A DNA stretch of 64,000 nucleotides from JBBQUN01 sp963698395 (GCA_963698395.1 CAVOQQ010000001.1:744001-808000), one strand, 5' to 3'; positions 1-8,972 are shown, counted from the first letter of the stretch. The notes: generated by a model not told the origin, from the sequence alone. Program-made: numbers and translations.

Positions 1-1
1 G

Positions 2-532
2 CCCGGTGGTGCGAACCTCAGCGTGGTCGCCTACCTCGACGGTACCGGCACGCCGACCCTCGGTGCCTTCGTGAACGACGTGAGTGAGACGGCAGCCGGT
101 GAGGGCCGTGTGACGATCCGCCACACCGCTGCCGCGCCGGCGGTCGACATCGTTGCCGACGGGGCGGCCGTCCCGCCCTTCACCAACCTGACCAACGGCA
201 ACGAGGCCAAGGCCGACTTGCCCGCTGGTGACTACCCGACCGGCATCGCCGCCACTGGTACCACCGAAGCGCTGGTCGAGGCCCCGGTCACCGTGACCGA
301 GGGAAGCAACCTCGTGGTGTACGCAATCGGCGACTTCGCCGGCGGCACCTTCGAGCTGCTGACCCAGAGCTTCGACGGCCTGCAGTCGGCACCCGCTGCG
401 GTGAACGCCGGCAACAGCGGCCTCCTTGCCGATTCGAACACCGGCTCGACCTCGACCCTTCTGGTCGTCGGTCTCGGGGCGCTGGCCCTGCTGTCGGTCT
501 CGGCCGTCACCATCAGCCGCCGTCGGGCCTGA
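2..532 (+). CDS. DUF4397 cell-surface protein, 5' partial
   Basis: The reading frame is open from the left edge, so the start lies outside the window. The visible 176 residues contain a DUF4397-type beta-rich repeat (VTIRHTAAAPAVDIVADG, later NLVVYAIGDF). They are followed by a Ser/Thr-rich spacer, an approximately 18-residue hydrophobic segment and a terminal SRRRA. That tripartite tail (SNTGS, membrane span, Arg cluster) looks like a non-canonical sortase sorting signal, although LPxTG is absent. The next gene, 30 bp downstream on the same strand, is a class F sortase, so this may be its substrate. The family has no defined biochemical role; extracellular location is inferred from the tail. 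Confidence 0.75.
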   Translation, partial: PGGANLSVVAYLDGTGTPTLGAFVNDVSETAAGEGRVTIRHTAAAPAVDIVADGAAVPPFTNLTNGNEAKADLPAGDYPTGIAATGTTEALVEAPVTVTEGSNLVVYAIGDFAGGTFELLTQSFDGLQSAPAAVNAGNSGLLADSNTGSTSTLLVVGLGALALLSVSAVTISRRRA

Positions 533-562
533 CCGACCACAGCGCCGAGGAGCAGGAGCACC

Positions 563-1291
563 ATGTTCCCGGGAGCTCGCAGCCGGATCTCGATCGTCGC
601 CCCCCTGGCGATCGTGATCGTGGCTGCGAGCTCGTGCGCGTCCATACCCGCCGATCCCGAGCGTGGGAGTTCGGCCCAGGGGAGCAGCCTCGAGCGGCCG
701 ATCGACGCGCCGGCCGACTTCGAGTTCGGTTCGATCGGGGCATCCGACGCCGGGTCCGACGCCGGCGCGGAACCGCCGGCCGCCGCTCTCGTCGACTCGA
801 CGGTCGCGGTTCGAACGGGTGACACGCTCGGCGACCTCGCTACCGCAGTCGACGCACCGACGCCTGCCACGATCGAGATCGAATCACTCGAGATCGAGGC
901 GCCGATCGTCCCGGTCGGCATCGACGCCGACGGGGCCTTCGATCTCCCCCCGGGTAACGAGGCCGGCTGGTATCGATTCGGACCGGCGCCGGGCGCTGAA
1001 GGATCGGCGGTTCTCGCTGCGCATGTCGACTGGAACGGCGAACCGGGTGCCTTCTTCACGCTCCACGAGGCAGAAGGCGGCGAGCGGCTGTCGGTCGTCT
1101 ACGACGATGGCTCGATCGTCGAGTTCGAGATCGTGTCGATCGAGGAATACAGCAAGACCGAGTTGCCGCTCGAGGAGCTCTTCACCCGTGACGGTGAGCC
1201 GCAGCTGGCGCTCATCACGTGTGGCGGTGACTTCGATCGTGCGACGCGAAGTTATGAGTCCAACGTGGTTGTCATCGCCGTTCCGGCCTGA
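563..1291 (+). CDS. class F sortase
   Basis: 242 residues. The N-terminus has a hydrophobic segment ending in VAASSCAS, which could be a lipobox or a signal anchor. The sortase barrel runs from about residue 105 (IEIESLEIEAPIVPVGID) to the end. The catalytic triad can be read: His154 in AAHVDW, Cys220 in LITCGG and Arg229 in RATRSYESN. Class F enzymes are the small single-domain sortases of Actinobacteria and join surface proteins to the cell envelope. The ATG at 563 follows a purine-rich AGGAGCAGGAG. The neighbouring DUF4397 protein with a C-terminal anchor is the obvious candidate substrate. Confidence 0.85.
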   Translation: MFPGARSRISIVAPLAIVIVAASSCASIPADPERGSSAQGSSLERPIDAPADFEFGSIGASDAGSDAGAEPPAAALVDSTVAVRTGDTLGDLATAVDAPTPATIEIESLEIEAPIVPVGIDADGAFDLPPGNEAGWYRFGPAPGAEGSAVLAAHVDWNGEPGAFFTLHEAEGGERLSVVYDDGSIVEFEIVSIEEYSKTELPLEELFTRDGEPQLALITCGGDFDRATRSYESNVVVIAVPA

Positions 1292-1302
1292 TCACTCGTG
1301 GC

Positions 1303-1731
1303 TCAGCCGAGCTTGGTGCTACGGGACGCCACCCAATCACGAACCTCGGGCCGGATCTCGACCGGCACCTCGATCCGGAACCGCTTTCCCGATGTGGTGA
1401 CCACCGACAGATAGCGATGACCGAGCTCGGCGGTGAACGTGCCGACCGGAGCCGTGATGCTCCGACCGATGCGCCGATGGCAGAGGCGATCGACGTGGAG
1501 CTCACACCGGCGATAGGCGACCTCGGCGGAGTAGGCGAACAGGGCGAGGGTGGCCGCCAGCGGCCAGCCGACGACGCTGTCTCGCCAGACGATGGTGATC
1601 ATCGCACCACAGACGGCGTAGATCAGTGCCTGGAGATGGCTTCCGCCGATGACGATCGGCTCGGTGGCGTCATCGTTTGGTGAACCGCCGGTCGGCGGAT
1701 CGTCGGAGGGGGAGCCGAAGGGCTTCGTCAT
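1303..1731 (-). CDS. small membrane protein
   Basis: 142 residues starting MTKPFGS. A Pro/Asp-rich N-terminus is followed by a hydrophobic hairpin of about 40 residues (IYAVCGAMITIVW, then PLAATLALFAYSAEVAY) and a cytoplasmic-looking basic/beta domain (ELHVDRLCHRRIGRS). The start was chosen because its ATG overlaps the stop of the upstream LysR gene as ATGA, implying translational coupling; a longer frame from 1794 would run inside that gene. The two genes probably share a transcript. No family is recognised. Confidence 0.6.
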   Translation of the reverse strand: MTKPFGSPSDDPPTGGSPNDDATEPIVIGGSHLQALIYAVCGAMITIVWRDSVVGWPLAATLALFAYSAEVAYRRCELHVDRLCHRRIGRSITAPVGTFTAELGHRYLSVVTTSGKRFRIEVPVEIRPEVRDWVASRSTKLG

Positions 1732-2633
1732 GGGCCCGAGAGCGACGAGAGGAGTCGACGGGCCGCTTCGGTCGCCGGCTGCGTGCCCTTCCACACGACC
1801 CGCACCGGCTGCTCGAGCGGAGCGTCTCGGAGGTCGAGACGCACGAGGTGGCCGGCGGCGAGATCGGAGGCCACCTGGTCGATGGGGAGCATGGCGATGC
1901 CGGAACCGTTCACGGCGGCCAGTCTGGCGGCCGCGTTGCTCGGTACCTCGATCCGCCGGTCGATCGGGTCGAACCCGTGGGGCGCCAACAGGGCCTCGAT
2001 GACGTCTCGGGTGCCCGAACCCTCCCGACGCATGATCAGATCGGCCGACGGCAGCTCGGATACTCGGACGGATCGGCGGCGCCGGCCGGCGAATGGATGC
2101 CCGGGAGCGGCGACGACGGCGAGTTCGATACTCGCCACCACCTCGGAGCGAAGCCCGAGCGGTGCGAAGGGTCCATCGCAGATCCCGATGGTGACACGAC
2201 CGTCTCGCACCGCTGCGGCGACACCGAGGGTGTCGAGTTCGCTCAACTCGAGATCGACGCCATCGAGTCGCCGGACGCCGCCGAGCCGATGCGGAAGCAC
2301 ATGGTCGATGGCCGTGCGGGTGGCGGCGAGTCGGAGGGTGTCGCCGGCCTCTCGCAGGTCATTGGCCTGTTGGACCAGGCGACGGGCCGAGGTGAGGATC
2401 TCACCACAGGCGGCGAGCAGGGCCGCGCCGGCCTCGGTGGGGACCGATCCGGTCGGTCCCCGCTCGAGCAGGCTGGTGCCCAGCTGGCGCTCGAGTTTCT
2501 GGAGCCGGGCGGTTGCCGACGGTTGGGTGACGCCGTTGCGGGCGGCGGCCTTGGAGACGCTGCCGAGCTCGACCGCGCCGAGGAACAACTGCACGGCGCC
2601 CAGATCGAGATCGTCGATGACCTGTGGTGTCAT
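1728..2633 (-). CDS. LysR-family transcriptional regulator
   Basis: 301 residues. An N-terminal winged helix (residues 10-70, QLFLGAVELGSVSKAAARNG and QPSATARLQKLERQLG) is followed by the two-lobed effector domain typical of LysR. It lies divergent to the oxidoreductase / SsuD-like / YeiH genes that start 130 bp away, an arrangement in which LysR proteins usually control the opposite operon and themselves. YeiH exporters are commonly paired with a LysR gene. The ATG has CATGAT six bases upstream and no Shine-Dalgarno, so it may be leaderless. The effector is unknown; a sulfur compound is suggested only by context. Confidence 0.88.
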   Translation of the reverse strand: MTPQVIDDLDLGAVQLFLGAVELGSVSKAAARNGVTQPSATARLQKLERQLGTSLLERGPTGSVPTEAGAALLAACGEILTSARRLVQQANDLREAGDTLRLAATRTAIDHVLPHRLGGVRRLDGVDLELSELDTLGVAAAVRDGRVTIGICDGPFAPLGLRSEVVASIELAVVAAPGHPFAGRRRRSVRVSELPSADLIMRREGSGTRDVIEALLAPHGFDPIDRRIEVPSNAAARLAAVNGSGIAMLPIDQVASDLAAGHLVRLDLRDAPLEQPVRVVWKGTQPATEAARRLLSSLSGP

Positions 2634-2639
2634 CGCCAG

Positions 2640-2645
2640 ATCATG
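2640..2645 (-). promoter_or_regulatory. -10-like hexamer of LysR gene
   Basis: CATGAT on the minus strand ends six bases before the ATG at 2633, which would put transcription start at or next to the start codon. Confidence 0.4.
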
Positions 2646-2764
2646 CCACGGTCATCGCCGATGCCAATGACGCGAAAGGCAGAACACCGGTGCCCATCGG
2701 CGACAAATGATGCTTGGATGGAGCTGTTGCCCTCCATGGGGGAGAGGCGGCTCGAGGAGACAAC

Positions 2765-3850
2765 GTGATTCGCTACGGCGTCATCGGCACCGGGATGATG
2801 GGTGTCGAACACATCGAGAACATCCTCGCCATCGAGGGGGCTGCGGTCACCGCCATCGCCGATCCCGTCGAGGCATCCCGAGCGCAGGGACTGGCGGCGG
2901 CCGCGCCTGCGGGTCAGTCAGTGAGTGTCTACGAAGACCATCGAGACCTGCTCGCAAGCGGCGAGGTCGATGCCGTCGTCGTGGTCAGCCCCAACAACAC
3001 CCACGTCGAGGTCATGTCGGACGTGCTCGAGGCGGGCGTCCACGTGATGTGCGAGAAGCCGTTGTGCACCACGGTCGAAGACGTGCAGACGCTCATTGCG
3101 AAGGCCGAGGCAACCGGTGGTACCGAGGGCGATCGCAAGGTCTGGGTCGGTCTCGAGTACCGCTACATGCCTGCGGTTGCCGAGCTGATCACCGACGTCC
3201 ACTCCGGCATCGTCGGTACCCCGAAGATGGTCGCCATCCGCGAGCACCGGTTCCCGTTCCTGGTCAAGGTCGGGAACTGGAACCGTTTCTCGGCCAACAC
3301 CGGTGGCACGCTCGTCGAGAAGTGCTGCCACTTCTTCGATCTGATGAATCTGTTGCTCGACGAGAAACCGACTCGGGTCATGGCATCGGGTGCGCAAGAC
3401 GTCAACCACCTCGACGAGGTCTACGACGGCAAGCCGTCCGACGTCCTCGACAACGCGTTCGTGATCGTCGACTATCCCTCAGGTGCTCGGGCGCTGCTCG
3501 ACCTCTGCATGTTCGCCGAGGCCACCCGCAACCAGGAGGAGGTCTCGGTGATCGGCGACAAGGGCAAGATCGAGGCCATCCTCCCCGAGGGCCTGATCCG
3601 CACCGGCATCCGCGGTGAGCACTGGATCGGCAGCGTCGACGAACGCCATGCCGACGAGAGCCACATCGCCTACCAGGGGCTGCACCATGGTTCGAGCTAT
3701 GTCGAGCACCTCCGCTTCTTCGACGCCATCCAGGGCAAGAACCCGATCGAGGTGACCCTCGACGACGGCCTCTGGTCGGTCGCCATGGGCGTTGCCGCCC
3801 ACCGAAGCATCGAAACCGGACAGCCAATCTCCATGAATGAGGTCATGTGA
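2765..3850 (+). CDS. Gfo/Idh/MocA family oxidoreductase
   Basis: 361 residues from a GTG preceded by GAGGAGA at good spacing; the longer ATG frame at 2714 was rejected for lack of a ribosome site. The N-terminal Rossmann fold has the nucleotide motif GVIGTGMMG (residues 4-12). The CEKP motif (CEKPLCT), whose Lys is usually catalytic, is present, and a C-terminal GFO/MocA beta-sheet domain contains EKCCHFFD. These enzymes oxidise or reduce sugars, inositols and related polyols with NAD(P). The gene overlaps the next one as TGATG, so the two are co-translated. The substrate is not readable from sequence. Confidence 0.88.
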   Translation: MIRYGVIGTGMMGVEHIENILAIEGAAVTAIADPVEASRAQGLAAAAPAGQSVSVYEDHRDLLASGEVDAVVVVSPNNTHVEVMSDVLEAGVHVMCEKPLCTTVEDVQTLIAKAEATGGTEGDRKVWVGLEYRYMPAVAELITDVHSGIVGTPKMVAIREHRFPFLVKVGNWNRFSANTGGTLVEKCCHFFDLMNLLLDEKPTRVMASGAQDVNHLDEVYDGKPSDVLDNAFVIVDYPSGARALLDLCMFAEATRNQEEVSVIGDKGKIEAILPEGLIRTGIRGEHWIGSVDERHADESHIAYQGLHHGSSYVEHLRFFDAIQGKNPIEVTLDDGLWSVAMGVAAHRSIETGQPISMNEVM

Positions 3851-4971
3851 TGTCAGACACCGCATCCCCCAACGCCGCTCCCGCCGCTCGAGGCCCCGTC
3901 GAGATGGCGTGGTTCAGTGCCCTCTGCGACGACGACTACGAGTTCCTCGGCGTGCCCGACCCGCAGCTCGCCAGCTCGTTCGAGCATTGCCGCAACATCG
4001 CGCTCACGGCCGATCGCTACGGCTTCGACAACATCCTGCTGCCGTCGGGCTATGCACTGGGGATCGACAACACGGCCTTCGCCGCAGCCATGGGTCCGAT
4101 GACCACGATGCGCATGTTGCTCGCCATCCGTTGCGGCGAACTCGTTGTGCCGCAGCTGGCTCGACAGATCGCCACCGTCGATCAGATCCTCGGGGGTCGC
4201 CTCGCCATCAACATCATCTCGAGCGACGTGCCCGGTGAGGTCCTCGACTCCGAACCTCGCTATCAGCGGTCCACCGAGATCATGTATGTGCTGCGTGAGC
4301 TCCTCGATGGTCGTGGTGTCGACTTCCACGGCGACCACATCGATCTCACGATCGAGCCGCCACGAATTCGCACGGTGTCGGGCAAGAGCCCGCTGTTCTA
4401 TTTCGGCGGCTTGTCGCCCGCAGCTCGCGAGTGCGCGGCCGCCGGTGCCGACGTCTTCCTCATGTGGCCCGATGTCACCGAGAAGGTGCTCGAGGTGAAG
4501 GCCGACATGGACGCTCGAGCGGCGGCCAAAGGGCGTTCGCTGCGTTACGGCTGGCGCTCGCACGTGATCGTTCGAGAGACCGAGGCCGAGGCGCGTGCCG
4601 CCGCCCGACGCCTCCTGTCGAAGCTCGACGACGAGACCGGCGAAGCCATTCGGAAGAAGTCGCTCGACTCGGCCTCGGCCGGCGTCGCTGCCCAATCGGC
4701 CCTCCGTGACGGCGCCGACGACGAAGGCTATGCCGAGCGTCATCTGTGGACCGGCGTCGGTCGTGCGCGCTCCGGCGCGGGTGCCGCGATCGTCGGCGAC
4801 CCCGATCAGGTCCTGGCCAAGATCAACGAGCTCACCGATGCCGGTATCGAGGCGTTCATTCTCTCGGGCTACCCGCACGCCGCCGAATGTGATCTGTTCG
4901 CTCGCCACGTCCTGCCCCACATCGATCACGCCCAGCTCGATTTCGAACCTCATCCGGTGGTGCTCGGATGA
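3850..4971 (+). CDS. SsuD-like LLM-class flavin-dependent monooxygenase
   Basis: 373 residues, luciferase-like fold over the full length. Features resembling alkanesulfonate monooxygenase SsuD are the N-terminal MAWFSALCDDD strand, PLFYFGGLSPAARECAA, WRSHVIVRETEAEA and the C-terminal FILSGYPHAAECDLFA, close to the SsuD FLLSGYPH motif. SsuD enzymes use FMNH2 and O2 to cleave C-S bonds of sulfonates, releasing sulfite and an aldehyde. No dedicated flavin reductase is encoded next to it. The start ATG overlaps the upstream stop (TGATG). Together with the upstream dehydrogenase and downstream exporter it suggests sulfonate use, an inference. Confidence 0.85.
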   Translation: MSDTASPNAAPAARGPVEMAWFSALCDDDYEFLGVPDPQLASSFEHCRNIALTADRYGFDNILLPSGYALGIDNTAFAAAMGPMTTMRMLLAIRCGELVVPQLARQIATVDQILGGRLAINIISSDVPGEVLDSEPRYQRSTEIMYVLRELLDGRGVDFHGDHIDLTIEPPRIRTVSGKSPLFYFGGLSPAARECAAAGADVFLMWPDVTEKVLEVKADMDARAAAKGRSLRYGWRSHVIVRETEAEARAAARRLLSKLDDETGEAIRKKSLDSASAGVAAQSALRDGADDEGYAERHLWTGVGRARSGAGAAIVGDPDQVLAKINELTDAGIEAFILSGYPHAAECDLFARHVLPHIDHAQLDFEPHPVVLG

Positions 4972-5009
4972 GCGTGTCGGCATGAGGGCGGATCGATGAT
5001 GGTGGTCGA

Positions 5010-6011
5010 GTGAACGCAGCCCGAACCTACGGGCCCGGACTCGGCCTCGTCGTCGTCGTCGCCGTTGCCGCAACCCTGCTGGCGAATCCGTTCGAAGCCA
5101 TCTCGCCGCTCGTTGCCGGCGTCGTCCTCGGTGCGGCGATCGTCAACACGGTGTCGCTGCCGCCTCTGCTGCAGCCCGGTATCACGTTCTCGGCGAAGCG
5201 GCTCCTGCGGGTCGGTGTGGTCCTGCTCGGATTCCGCTTGTCGCTGAGCGACCTCGGCGATCTCGGACTTCGTGGCCTCGTCGTGGTGGCCATGGTGGTG
5301 GCCTGCACGTTCTTCGGCACCCAGTGGCTCGGAGCACGCATGGGCCTGTCGAAAGACCTGTCGCTGCTCGTCGCCACCGGCTACTCGATCTGTGGTGCCT
5401 CGGCGGTGGCCGCGATGGACGGCGTCATCGAAGCCGACGAGGAGGAGACCGCGTACGCCGTCGCCCTCGTGACGCTCTGCGGATCACTCTCGATCGGAGT
5501 GTTGCCCGTGCTCGGCCACCTCATGGGGCTCGACGGGGCCACCTTCGGCACCTGGGTCGGAGCTGCCGTGCACGACGTTGCTCAGGTGGTTGCCACCGCT
5601 TCGACCGATGGGACGGCGGCGCTCGAAGCGGCGACGGTGGTCAAGCTGACCCGAGTCGTGCTCCTGGCACCGCTCGTCGCCCTGGTGGCGCTCCGGCGGC
5701 GCCAGAGCGCAGCAGCTCACGGGGTGGTCGTCGAGATCGGAGCGAAGCGCCCACCGCTGGTGCCGCTCTTCGTCGGCGGCTTCCTCGCTGCCATCGTGGT
5801 GCGAAGTGCCGACGTGCTGTCGTCCGACGTGCTCGGAACCATCAAGGACGTCGAGAAGATCCTGCTGACGCTGGCGCTCGTCGGTCTCGGCATGGGTGTG
5901 CAGTTCGATCGGCTCCGCAAGCTCGGCGGACGTCCGCTGGTGCTGGGACTCATCTCCTGGGTGATCGTTGCCGGGGTTGCGTTGGCAGGTGTCGGCATCA
6001 TCAACGCCTGA
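5010..6011 (+). CDS. YeiH/UPF0324 family putative sulfate exporter
   Basis: 333 residues with about ten hydrophobic helices and the family signature regions LLRVGVVLLGFRLSLSDL, TGYSICGASAVAAM and GTWVGAAVHDVAQVVATA. YeiH proteins are predicted inner-membrane anion exporters, often tied to sulfur metabolism and LysR regulators. The GTG start has only a weak purine tract upstream. It lies 38 bp after the SsuD-like gene and probably belongs to the same transcript, where it could remove sulfite or sulfate released by desulfonation. Confidence 0.85.
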   Translation: MNAARTYGPGLGLVVVVAVAATLLANPFEAISPLVAGVVLGAAIVNTVSLPPLLQPGITFSAKRLLRVGVVLLGFRLSLSDLGDLGLRGLVVVAMVVACTFFGTQWLGARMGLSKDLSLLVATGYSICGASAVAAMDGVIEADEEETAYAVALVTLCGSLSIGVLPVLGHLMGLDGATFGTWVGAAVHDVAQVVATASTDGTAALEAATVVKLTRVVLLAPLVALVALRRRQSAAAHGVVVEIGAKRPPLVPLFVGGFLAAIVVRSADVLSSDVLGTIKDVEKILLTLALVGLGMGVQFDRLRKLGGRPLVLGLISWVIVAGVALAGVGIINA

Positions 6012-6017
6012 GCGCGG

Positions 6018-6023
6018 CAAGAT
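6018..6023 (+). promoter_or_regulatory. -10-like hexamer of corA-like gene
   Basis: CAAGAT ends six bases before the GTG at 6030. It matches the leaderless-start spacing seen across the window, but it is a weak match to TANNNT. Confidence 0.3.
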
Positions 6024-6029
6024 GGGTTC

Positions 6030-7214
6030 GTGACCTCACGCCTACTCTGTCGAGACAGCGACTCGCAGTCGATGTCGGTCCGCGAGCTGCATCGACTCGA
6101 CGACTTCGTGACCGCGGGCCAGTTGCTCTGGCTCGACGTGATCAGCACCGATCCCGAAGAACTCGATGCGCTCGGTGAGCGTTTCGGGTTCGACCCGGGG
6201 GCCATCGAGGACATCCTCGACGTCGAACAGCTGCCGAAGTTCGAGGCCTACGACGATCACGTCTTCGTGGTCATCCATGGTCTCACGAGCGACGGCGAGC
6301 GGATCGACACCCGGGAGGTCGACTGCTTCATCGGCGAGAACCTGTTCGTCACGGTCCACGCCGAACCCGTGGTCGGGATCGATTGGTTGTGGGACGCGGT
6401 GCAGCGCCACGAGCATCTCGCAGGCGACAGTGCCGACGAGCTCTTCGGTCAGCTGGCCGAGGTGGTCGGACGCCGCTACATCGAGATCGCCAACGAGATC
6501 GAGTCACGGATCGACCGATTGGCCGAGGCGGCGCTCGATGCCGATCCCGCCGTGCTGCAAGAGGTGCAGACGCTGCGGCGTGAGGAGGCAACGGTGCGCA
6601 AGATGCTGCGGCCGCAGTTGCTGGTCATCCGAGACTTGCGCAAGCGCAACGCCACCGAGATGGGCAACGAGGCGGCCAGGCTGCTCGGTGATGCCTATGA
6701 CGTGCACCGCCAGGTGGTCGAGTCCCTGTCGTCGACTCGCGGGCTGCTCTCCGACACGCTCGACACCTATCGCGGTGCAATGGCCGATCAACAGGCTCGG
6801 GCCACGACCCTCCTCGCCGTCTATTCGGCCCTGTTGCTGCCGCTGACGCTCATCACCGGTTGGTACGGCATGAACGTTCGGGGCTTGCCGGCGGCCGAAC
6901 GCCCGCATTCGTGGTGGATCGTCACCCTGGTGATGGTGGCCATCGCGCTGGTGAGCGCGATCGTCTTCGTCCAGATCGGGCTGATCCGACTGCCGGGGAG
7001 TCGCCGAGGGTCGCGTCACCGCCGGCCTGGCTTCGGTGGCGAAGTCGCCGGTCAAGCCGTTCACGATGCTGCGCAAGCCCGTCACGAGCGGTGGCAAGAC
7101 GATCGTGGCCGGTGCCCGCCGGGCAGCATCGCTCAGCACCACGACCGGACGGGCCGAGCGATCCGCTTCGCGTCGACCGCCTGCCCAGTAGCGCGGAACC
7201 GAAGCGGTCGATGA
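6030..7214 (+). CDS. corA: CorA-family Mg2+/Co2+ transporter, 3' end frameshifted
   Basis: 394 residues as read. A cytoplasmic alpha/beta domain and long helix (residues 1-265) are followed by two C-terminal membrane helices with the diagnostic YGMN motif between them (WYGMNVRGLP). CorA forms pentameric channels for divalent cations. After about residue 323 the translation turns Arg/His/Pro-rich. The +1 frame instead reads VAEGRVTAGLASVAKSPVKP and ends at a TAG at 7189-7191, with high GC at third codon positions. One surplus base in the GGGG at 6995-6998 would explain the break. The main domains are unaffected. GTG start. Confidence 0.85.
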   Translation: MTSRLLCRDSDSQSMSVRELHRLDDFVTAGQLLWLDVISTDPEELDALGERFGFDPGAIEDILDVEQLPKFEAYDDHVFVVIHGLTSDGERIDTREVDCFIGENLFVTVHAEPVVGIDWLWDAVQRHEHLAGDSADELFGQLAEVVGRRYIEIANEIESRIDRLAEAALDADPAVLQEVQTLRREEATVRKMLRPQLLVIRDLRKRNATEMGNEAARLLGDAYDVHRQVVESLSSTRGLLSDTLDTYRGAMADQQARATTLLAVYSALLLPLTLITGWYGMNVRGLPAAERPHSWWIVTLVMVAIALVSAIVFVQIGLIRLPGSRRGSRHRRPGFGGEVAGQAVHDAAQARHERWQDDRGRCPPGSIAQHHDRTGRAIRFASTACPVARNRSGR

Positions 7215-7218
7215 TGGA

Positions 7219-8871
7219 TCAGCGAATCGTGACCGAGCCGACGGGGGCGAGTGCGACCCAGGTTTCGCCCGGGGTCAGCAGGATCTCGGCTCCCCGGTCG
7301 TCACGCAGCACGATGCGGTCGGTGGCCGCCGACCGCTGCCACGTGCCGGTCACGACGGCACCGTCGGTGAAGACGTCGACCCGGCCCCGGCCGACGGTGA
7401 TGGCCTCGGGTGATTCGGCGTCGGCGACACTGACGGCGTAGTCGGTGGTCATCACGACGACGTTCTCCGGTGCGATCTGCGCACCACCCGGTTCGGTGTG
7501 CAACGAGCCGTCCTGGCGACGGATCCATCCGTGCCGGTAGGCGTCCCACCGATAGGTGACATCGGTGCCCCCGAACGCCACGTCGACACCAGCCGATGGC
7601 GTTGCCTCGCCGGCGGCGGCGTTGTCGGCTCGGTAGCGGAACGGTGGGGCCGGAGTCGACGTGGCGTTCGATGCCAAGGCGTACAACCGGCTCGTCGTTG
7701 CGAACAGGTTGTGAGGCGCCCGCCGTGTTGGTTCGCGGTGGTACGCATTCCCGCCGACGAGGGCGTTCACGTTCTGCACCGGAGCCGATCCGAGGAGCCG
7801 TAGCACCGTGGCGTTGGCTCCCGAGGCAGCGAGCATCGGGGAGTTGAACGAAGCGAGCACATCGAAGTCGGTGGTGCGAATCGAGCGAACCGGCCCGACG
7901 ACGGCCGGCACATCGGAATGGAAGAGCGCGATGAGCCGACTGAGGTCTCCTTCGACCTTCTCCTCGAACACGATGTCGGCCTGATTGAGCCCCACCTGGG
8001 GCCGAGCCAGCGGGACGTTGTCGATCTTCACCGCGAGGACGGTGCGAGTGGCTGCGCTGCGTGTGGCCTCGCCGGTGAGCGGGTTGCGTTCGGTCAGCAG
8101 CGAAGCCAGTCGCTGCCGGTACTCACCCGAGGCGAGAAAGCCCGCGATGACGTCGGCGTAGGGCGTGCCGCCGTTGATCAGGTCGGACCAATAGGCCAGC
8201 CCCGCCTCCTCGGGAGCACGACCGAGCATCCCGATGTAGAGCATCGTTGCTCGAACGTCGCCGAAGGTCGCCCTGCGGTTCTCGGCCGACTCGGAGAAGG
8301 CGGTCATCACCTGCCCCCGGTCGACGCCCCGAGCCATCTGCTGGAGCCAATAGGTTCGACCGGCCTCGTCGGACCCGCGGCCGAGCACGTTGCGGTAGAC
8401 CAGGTCGATGAATGCGGCATCGTCGAGGGATCCATAGCGACCGACGAACTCGGCCGACCCGGCGAAGTTCGCCGAGATCGAGGCGATGCCCTGGCCGGCA
8501 CGGATGCGGCCGGTCCAGAAGTCGAGTCCGGCGATGTCGGGTGAGCGCAGGAAGTAGGCGACGTAGAGGCGCACGAGCGGGGCGACCACGGCCTCGAACT
8601 CTGGTTGCTCGGCCATGGACTGGATCAGGACGGCTGGGTGGACTCCGCTGTCGAGCTGGTGGTTCCAGAAGACCAGGCCTGGTTCATCGGGCGATCGGCC
8701 GAGGAAGTCGAGGTATTGCTGGGTGATCAGATCGCGACCCGCCGGCGGCGCCGGGGAGGTTGCTGCGTCGGCCGGCGAGGCACCGCCGGCGGTCAGCCCC
8801 GTGGCCGACACGACCAGAGACACGAGGACCGCCAGCACGGCGGCGCGTGCTGGAGTTCGAGGGGTGCCCAT
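7219..8871 (-). CDS. secreted DUF4214 / DUF3048 protein
   Basis: 550 residues from an ATG that opens a clear signal peptide (hydrophobic LAVLVSLVVSATGL, cleavage near ADAA). Residues 45-235 hold about four DUF4214 units, each with the pattern YxxxLGRxPDxxGxxxW (LDFLGRSPDEPGLVFW, RNVLGRGSDEAGRTYW, IGMLGRAPEEAGLAYW). The C-terminal half is a DUF3048 (YerB-like) domain with LAVKIDNVPLARPQVGLNQA and GPVRSIRTTD. Both domains are found in exported envelope proteins; the function is unknown. The frame continues upstream to 9342 but only as a shadow of the cysteine desulfurase gene. Confidence 0.82.
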   Translation of the reverse strand: MGTPRTPARAAVLAVLVSLVVSATGLTAGGASPADAATSPAPPAGRDLITQQYLDFLGRSPDEPGLVFWNHQLDSGVHPAVLIQSMAEQPEFEAVVAPLVRLYVAYFLRSPDIAGLDFWTGRIRAGQGIASISANFAGSAEFVGRYGSLDDAAFIDLVYRNVLGRGSDEAGRTYWLQQMARGVDRGQVMTAFSESAENRRATFGDVRATMLYIGMLGRAPEEAGLAYWSDLINGGTPYADVIAGFLASGEYRQRLASLLTERNPLTGEATRSAATRTVLAVKIDNVPLARPQVGLNQADIVFEEKVEGDLSRLIALFHSDVPAVVGPVRSIRTTDFDVLASFNSPMLAASGANATVLRLLGSAPVQNVNALVGGNAYHREPTRRAPHNLFATTSRLYALASNATSTPAPPFRYRADNAAAGEATPSAGVDVAFGGTDVTYRWDAYRHGWIRRQDGSLHTEPGGAQIAPENVVVMTTDYAVSVADAESPEAITVGRGRVDVFTDGAVVTGTWQRSAATDRIVLRDDRGAEILLTPGETWVALAPVGSVTIR

Positions 8872-8972
8872 GGCCGTTGACCATAGCGACGCACACCAAC
8901 CGGCGCCCTCTGGTCCAACCAGCGGTCCGGTGGGTGGCGAGGGCGGGTGGCGAGTCGGACGCGCCGGCGGCC

